Of a DNA stretch of 64,000 nucleotides, positions 63,093-64,000 are shown piece by piece. The DNA is taken from NCBI GenBank assembly GCA_902602765.1, contig CACKSH010000001.1, positions 143,431 through 207,430 on the forward strand. The letters are read 5' to 3'. The stretch's first letter is position 1. Each line of letters begins with the position of its first letter. A program made the translations under genes and the position numbers. The DNA is from Paracoccaceae bacterium. GTDB taxonomy: Bacteria > Pseudomonadota > Alphaproteobacteria > Rhodobacterales > Rhodobacteraceae. Below the pieces are notes generated by a model, which made no database searches, had not been told where the DNA came from, and saw only the letters and a program-made list of their open reading frames with translations.

Positions 63093-64000
63093 CTATATCC
63101 AAAATTTTTCCTTAACTATAGCATCCCTAGGCCCATCATTCGTGACTACTTGGACAGCTGTATCATCGTCCCAATGCGTCATTCGGACCATTCCAACCGC
63201 AACATTAGTATCAAAATCAGGAGAAAATGCAGCAGAACTTACTCTTCCAATTTTTTTTTCGTTAGCCATAATTGGCCACCACCTATCACAAACGCCCACT
63301 TCCGGACCACTAATGTCAATGGCCCTTATCATTTGCGTTGGGCCTTCTTTCGCAACTCGAAGCAAAGCATCTCTACCTACGCAACCCAACGCTTTTTGAG
63401 TATCGCAAAATTTTCCGAAGCCACACTCGTGAGGAGTATTTTTGTCAGTCATATCATTACCATAACTCAGGAGGCCACCCTCAATTCTTTCGATTAAATT
63501 TGGGCAACCAGCATGCACATTATATTTTTTGCCCGCTTCAAATAAAGCATTCCAAAGAGGCATTGCATTCTGATCACCCTCTACATAAATTTCAAAACCA
63601 CCCTGTTTTGAATAGCCAGAGCGCGCAACAATGAAATTCTGATTGTTGAATGCTAATTTTTTAAATCTAAAAAACCTTATATTTCTTACTTCATCACCGA
63701 AAACGTCTGCCATTAAGTCGTCCGATTTTGGACCTTGAACCGCTAAAGGGCTTACATCTGGCTCACCTACCAAAACATCGAGACGCCAGCCATTTGCAAT
63801 TCCTTTAACCCAATAAAGAAGATCACTATCAGCAATCGAAACCCACCAATGATCTTCACTAATTTTTACAGCGACAGGATCATTTAACATTCCTCCTGTT
63901 TCATCAACAATTGGAACGTAATAACATTGTCCACCATACATTTCTGTCAAGTCACGGGGTGTAAGCATTTGCATTAATCGAGCAGCATCTGGGCCTTTTA
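63093..64000 (-). CDS. dmdA: DMSP demethylase DmdA, 5'-truncated by the window
   Basis: The frame stays open to position 64000 (KGPDAARLMQMLTPRDL), so the N-terminus is outside. The visible 302 residues have the DmdA pattern: VPIVDETGGMLNDPV, WWVSIADSDLLYWVKGIA, SPLAVQGPKSDDLM, RSGYSKQGGFEIYVEG and CPNLIERIEGGLLSYGNDM. It moves a methyl from DMSP to tetrahydrofolate, giving methylmercaptopropionate. acuI follows in the same operon. This is clearly different from the paralogue at 12.2 kb. Confidence 0.93.
   Translation of the reverse strand, partial: KGPDAARLMQMLTPRDLTEMYGGQCYYVPIVDETGGMLNDPVAVKISEDHWWVSIADSDLLYWVKGIANGWRLDVLVGEPDVSPLAVQGPKSDDLMADVFGDEVRNIRFFRFKKLAFNNQNFIVARSGYSKQGGFEIYVEGDQNAMPLWNALFEAGKKYNVHAGCPNLIERIEGGLLSYGNDMTDKNTPHECGFGKFCDTQKALGCVGRDALLRVAKEGPTQMIRAIDISGPEVGVCDRWWPIMANEKKIGRVSSAAFSPDFDTNVAVGMVRMTHWDDDTAVQVVTNDGPRDAIVKEKFWI

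Noticed and set aside
1-64000. CRISPR array
   Set aside because: No regularly spaced repeats with unique spacers were seen; the repeats present are tandem or dispersed only.

Overview
The window looks like chromosome of a low-GC marine alphaproteobacterium, most likely a Rhodobacterales (roseobacter-type) lineage. The pointers are a DUF6525-type gene, a trgB-cysK pair as described in Rhodobacter, a dmdA-acuI pair for DMSP use, COG0523 zinc GTPases and a DUF1289 gene. The lineage is an inference from gene content; I could not run a phylogeny.

Region by region. (1) 1-8 kb: end of a hydratase / CoA-transferase pair, a membrane NYN nuclease, an M20 amidohydrolase, a serine dehydratase-like PLP enzyme, ATP-type PEP carboxykinase and a lipase-like hydrolase. 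(2) 8-16.2 kb: TauE/SafE exporter and GST, then a mostly plus-strand accessory cluster: an atypical ureohydrolase with altered active-site residues, a cupin, a DmdA/GcvT-like protein, a VOC protein, a CoA ligase and an AhpD-like protein, with a ProC-like gene inserted on the other strand. (3) 16.4-27.4 kb: a zinc region. znuA is divergent from zur-znuC-znuB across a Zur box, followed by a COG0523 GTPase; a second COG0523 GTPase heads a minus-strand set with a WD40 protein, an 88-aa protein with a CHEPDCPP motif and a DUF1289 protein, and has a Zur-box-like palindrome upstream. (4) 27.5-34 kb: a CpdA-like phosphodiesterase, cupin, EamA transporter, and an operon of two FMN split-barrel proteins with a GAF-adenylate cyclase. 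(5) 34-40 kb: a patchy region with an amino-acid oxidase-like flavoprotein, a hydrolase, a lipoprotein and an exported agmatine deiminase, separated by copies of a dispersed hairpin repeat. (6) 40-52.8 kb: a sugar ABC transporter and sugar-oxidation operon with a GntR/FadR regulator, a GST and a cyclase-TPR protein, bounded by a 45-bp direct repeat of the tRNA-Ser(GGA) 3' end. This suggests a tRNA-associated island that has lost its integrase. (7) 52.9-64 kb: a compact minus-strand block: class V aminotransferase, photolyase, cyclopropane fatty acid synthase, TrgB, cysteine synthase, MscS channel and AlaX, preceded by acuI and the truncated dmdA.

How the genes work together: zinc uptake (ZnuABC), zinc sensing (Zur) and zinc allocation (two GTPases) form one physiological block. 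DmdA with AcuI covers DMSP demethylation and acryloyl-CoA reduction. The island operon would import a sugar, oxidise it in the cytoplasm, dehydrate the acid and oxidise the resulting semialdehyde. Two class III cyclases and one phosphodiesterase suggest active cyclic-nucleotide signalling. The best candidates for undescribed biology are the Zur-linked GTPase/WD40/CHEPDCPP set, the ureohydrolase with substituted catalytic positions, the FMN-barrel/cyclase operon, and the tRNA-Ser-bounded island with its neighbouring repeat family.
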